Of a stretch of DNA of 64,000 bases, positions 63,311 to 64,000 are shown piece after piece. The position numbers and the translations under genes were made by a program. The notes below the pieces were generated by a model, which was given only the letters and a program-made list of their open reading frames with translations, made no database searches and had not been told where the DNA came from. The number at the start of each line of letters is the position of its first letter. The stretch's first letter is position 1. This DNA comes from Gemmatirosa kalamazoonensis (lineage in GTDB: Bacteria; Gemmatimonadota; Gemmatimonadetes; Gemmatimonadales; Gemmatimonadaceae): assembly GCF_000522985.1 (NCBI RefSeq), contig NZ_CP007130.1, positions 682,001 through 746,000 of the forward strand. Direction: 5' to 3'.

Positions 63311-64000
<690 letters not shown>

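Overview
The window is very GC-rich (roughly 70-73 %) and densely coded on both strands, with many 1-4 base ATGA, GTGA or TGATG overlaps between neighbouring genes. The gene content is a SusC/SusD pair outside an obvious Bacteroidetes background, two MacB/FtsX-type permeases with their own PadR regulator, an ECF sigma/anti-sigma operon, secreted M28, M1/M23, M19 and M15 peptidases, and many signal peptides ending in A-Q. This points to a soil Gemmatimonadota bacterium (Gemmatimonas/Gemmatirosa-like) or a close relative. That assignment is inference: no rRNA gene is present. No tRNA, rRNA, CRISPR array, integrase or transposase was seen.

Layout. 1-7 kb: partial class-C beta-lactamase-like serine hydrolase, then a dipeptide/D-amino-acid scavenging block (M19 dipeptidase homologue, VanX-like D-Ala-D-Ala dipeptidase, APC permease, D-aminoacylase-like amidohydrolase). 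7-10 kb: minus-strand operon of secreted protein, ECF sigma, zinc-finger anti-sigma and DUF4097-type protein. 10-16 kb: frameshifted esterase, MFS remnant, M23-M1 fusion peptidase, tandem repeats, NTF2-like protein. 16-24 kb: LytS/LytTR two-component system, L-asparaginase, DUF5916 protein, frameshifted GGCT-like gene, C39-like lipoprotein, thioesterase. 24-30 kb: M28 peptidase, regulators, trehalose-synthase-like GH13, HPP membrane protein. 30-35 kb: SusC/SusD, FKBP lipoprotein, GNAT. 36-42.5 kb: RND efflux operon whose first gene is an in-frame TetR-TolC fusion. 42.7-49 kb: FAD oxidase, a kinase/cupin/acyl-CoA dehydrogenase operon, MFS, ATP-grasp. 49-55 kb: MocR, GNAT, AraC, threonine dehydratase, TPR protein. 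55-61 kb: two ADOP permeases and PadR. 61-64 kb: split TPP decarboxylase, small hypotheticals, 3' end of groEL.

Two window-wide patterns are the most unusual content. First, the heptamer GTTAGGC (extended CGTTAGGCRC) occurs about 53 times outside tandem arrays, about once per 1.2 kb on both strands, inside and between genes. It accounts for nearly all TTA leucine codons and supplies several stop codons. The density resembles DNA-uptake or other genome-signature words. Second, gene ends are marked by a family of long palindromes whose arms are themselves short tandem repeats. They differ in sequence from place to place but share one architecture. Three of them enclose or adjoin a conserved hairpin element of about 110 bases. 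Several palindromes lie partly inside coding sequence: they supply stop codons to convergent gene pairs and, for the VanX-like gene, the signal peptide and the C-terminal tail.
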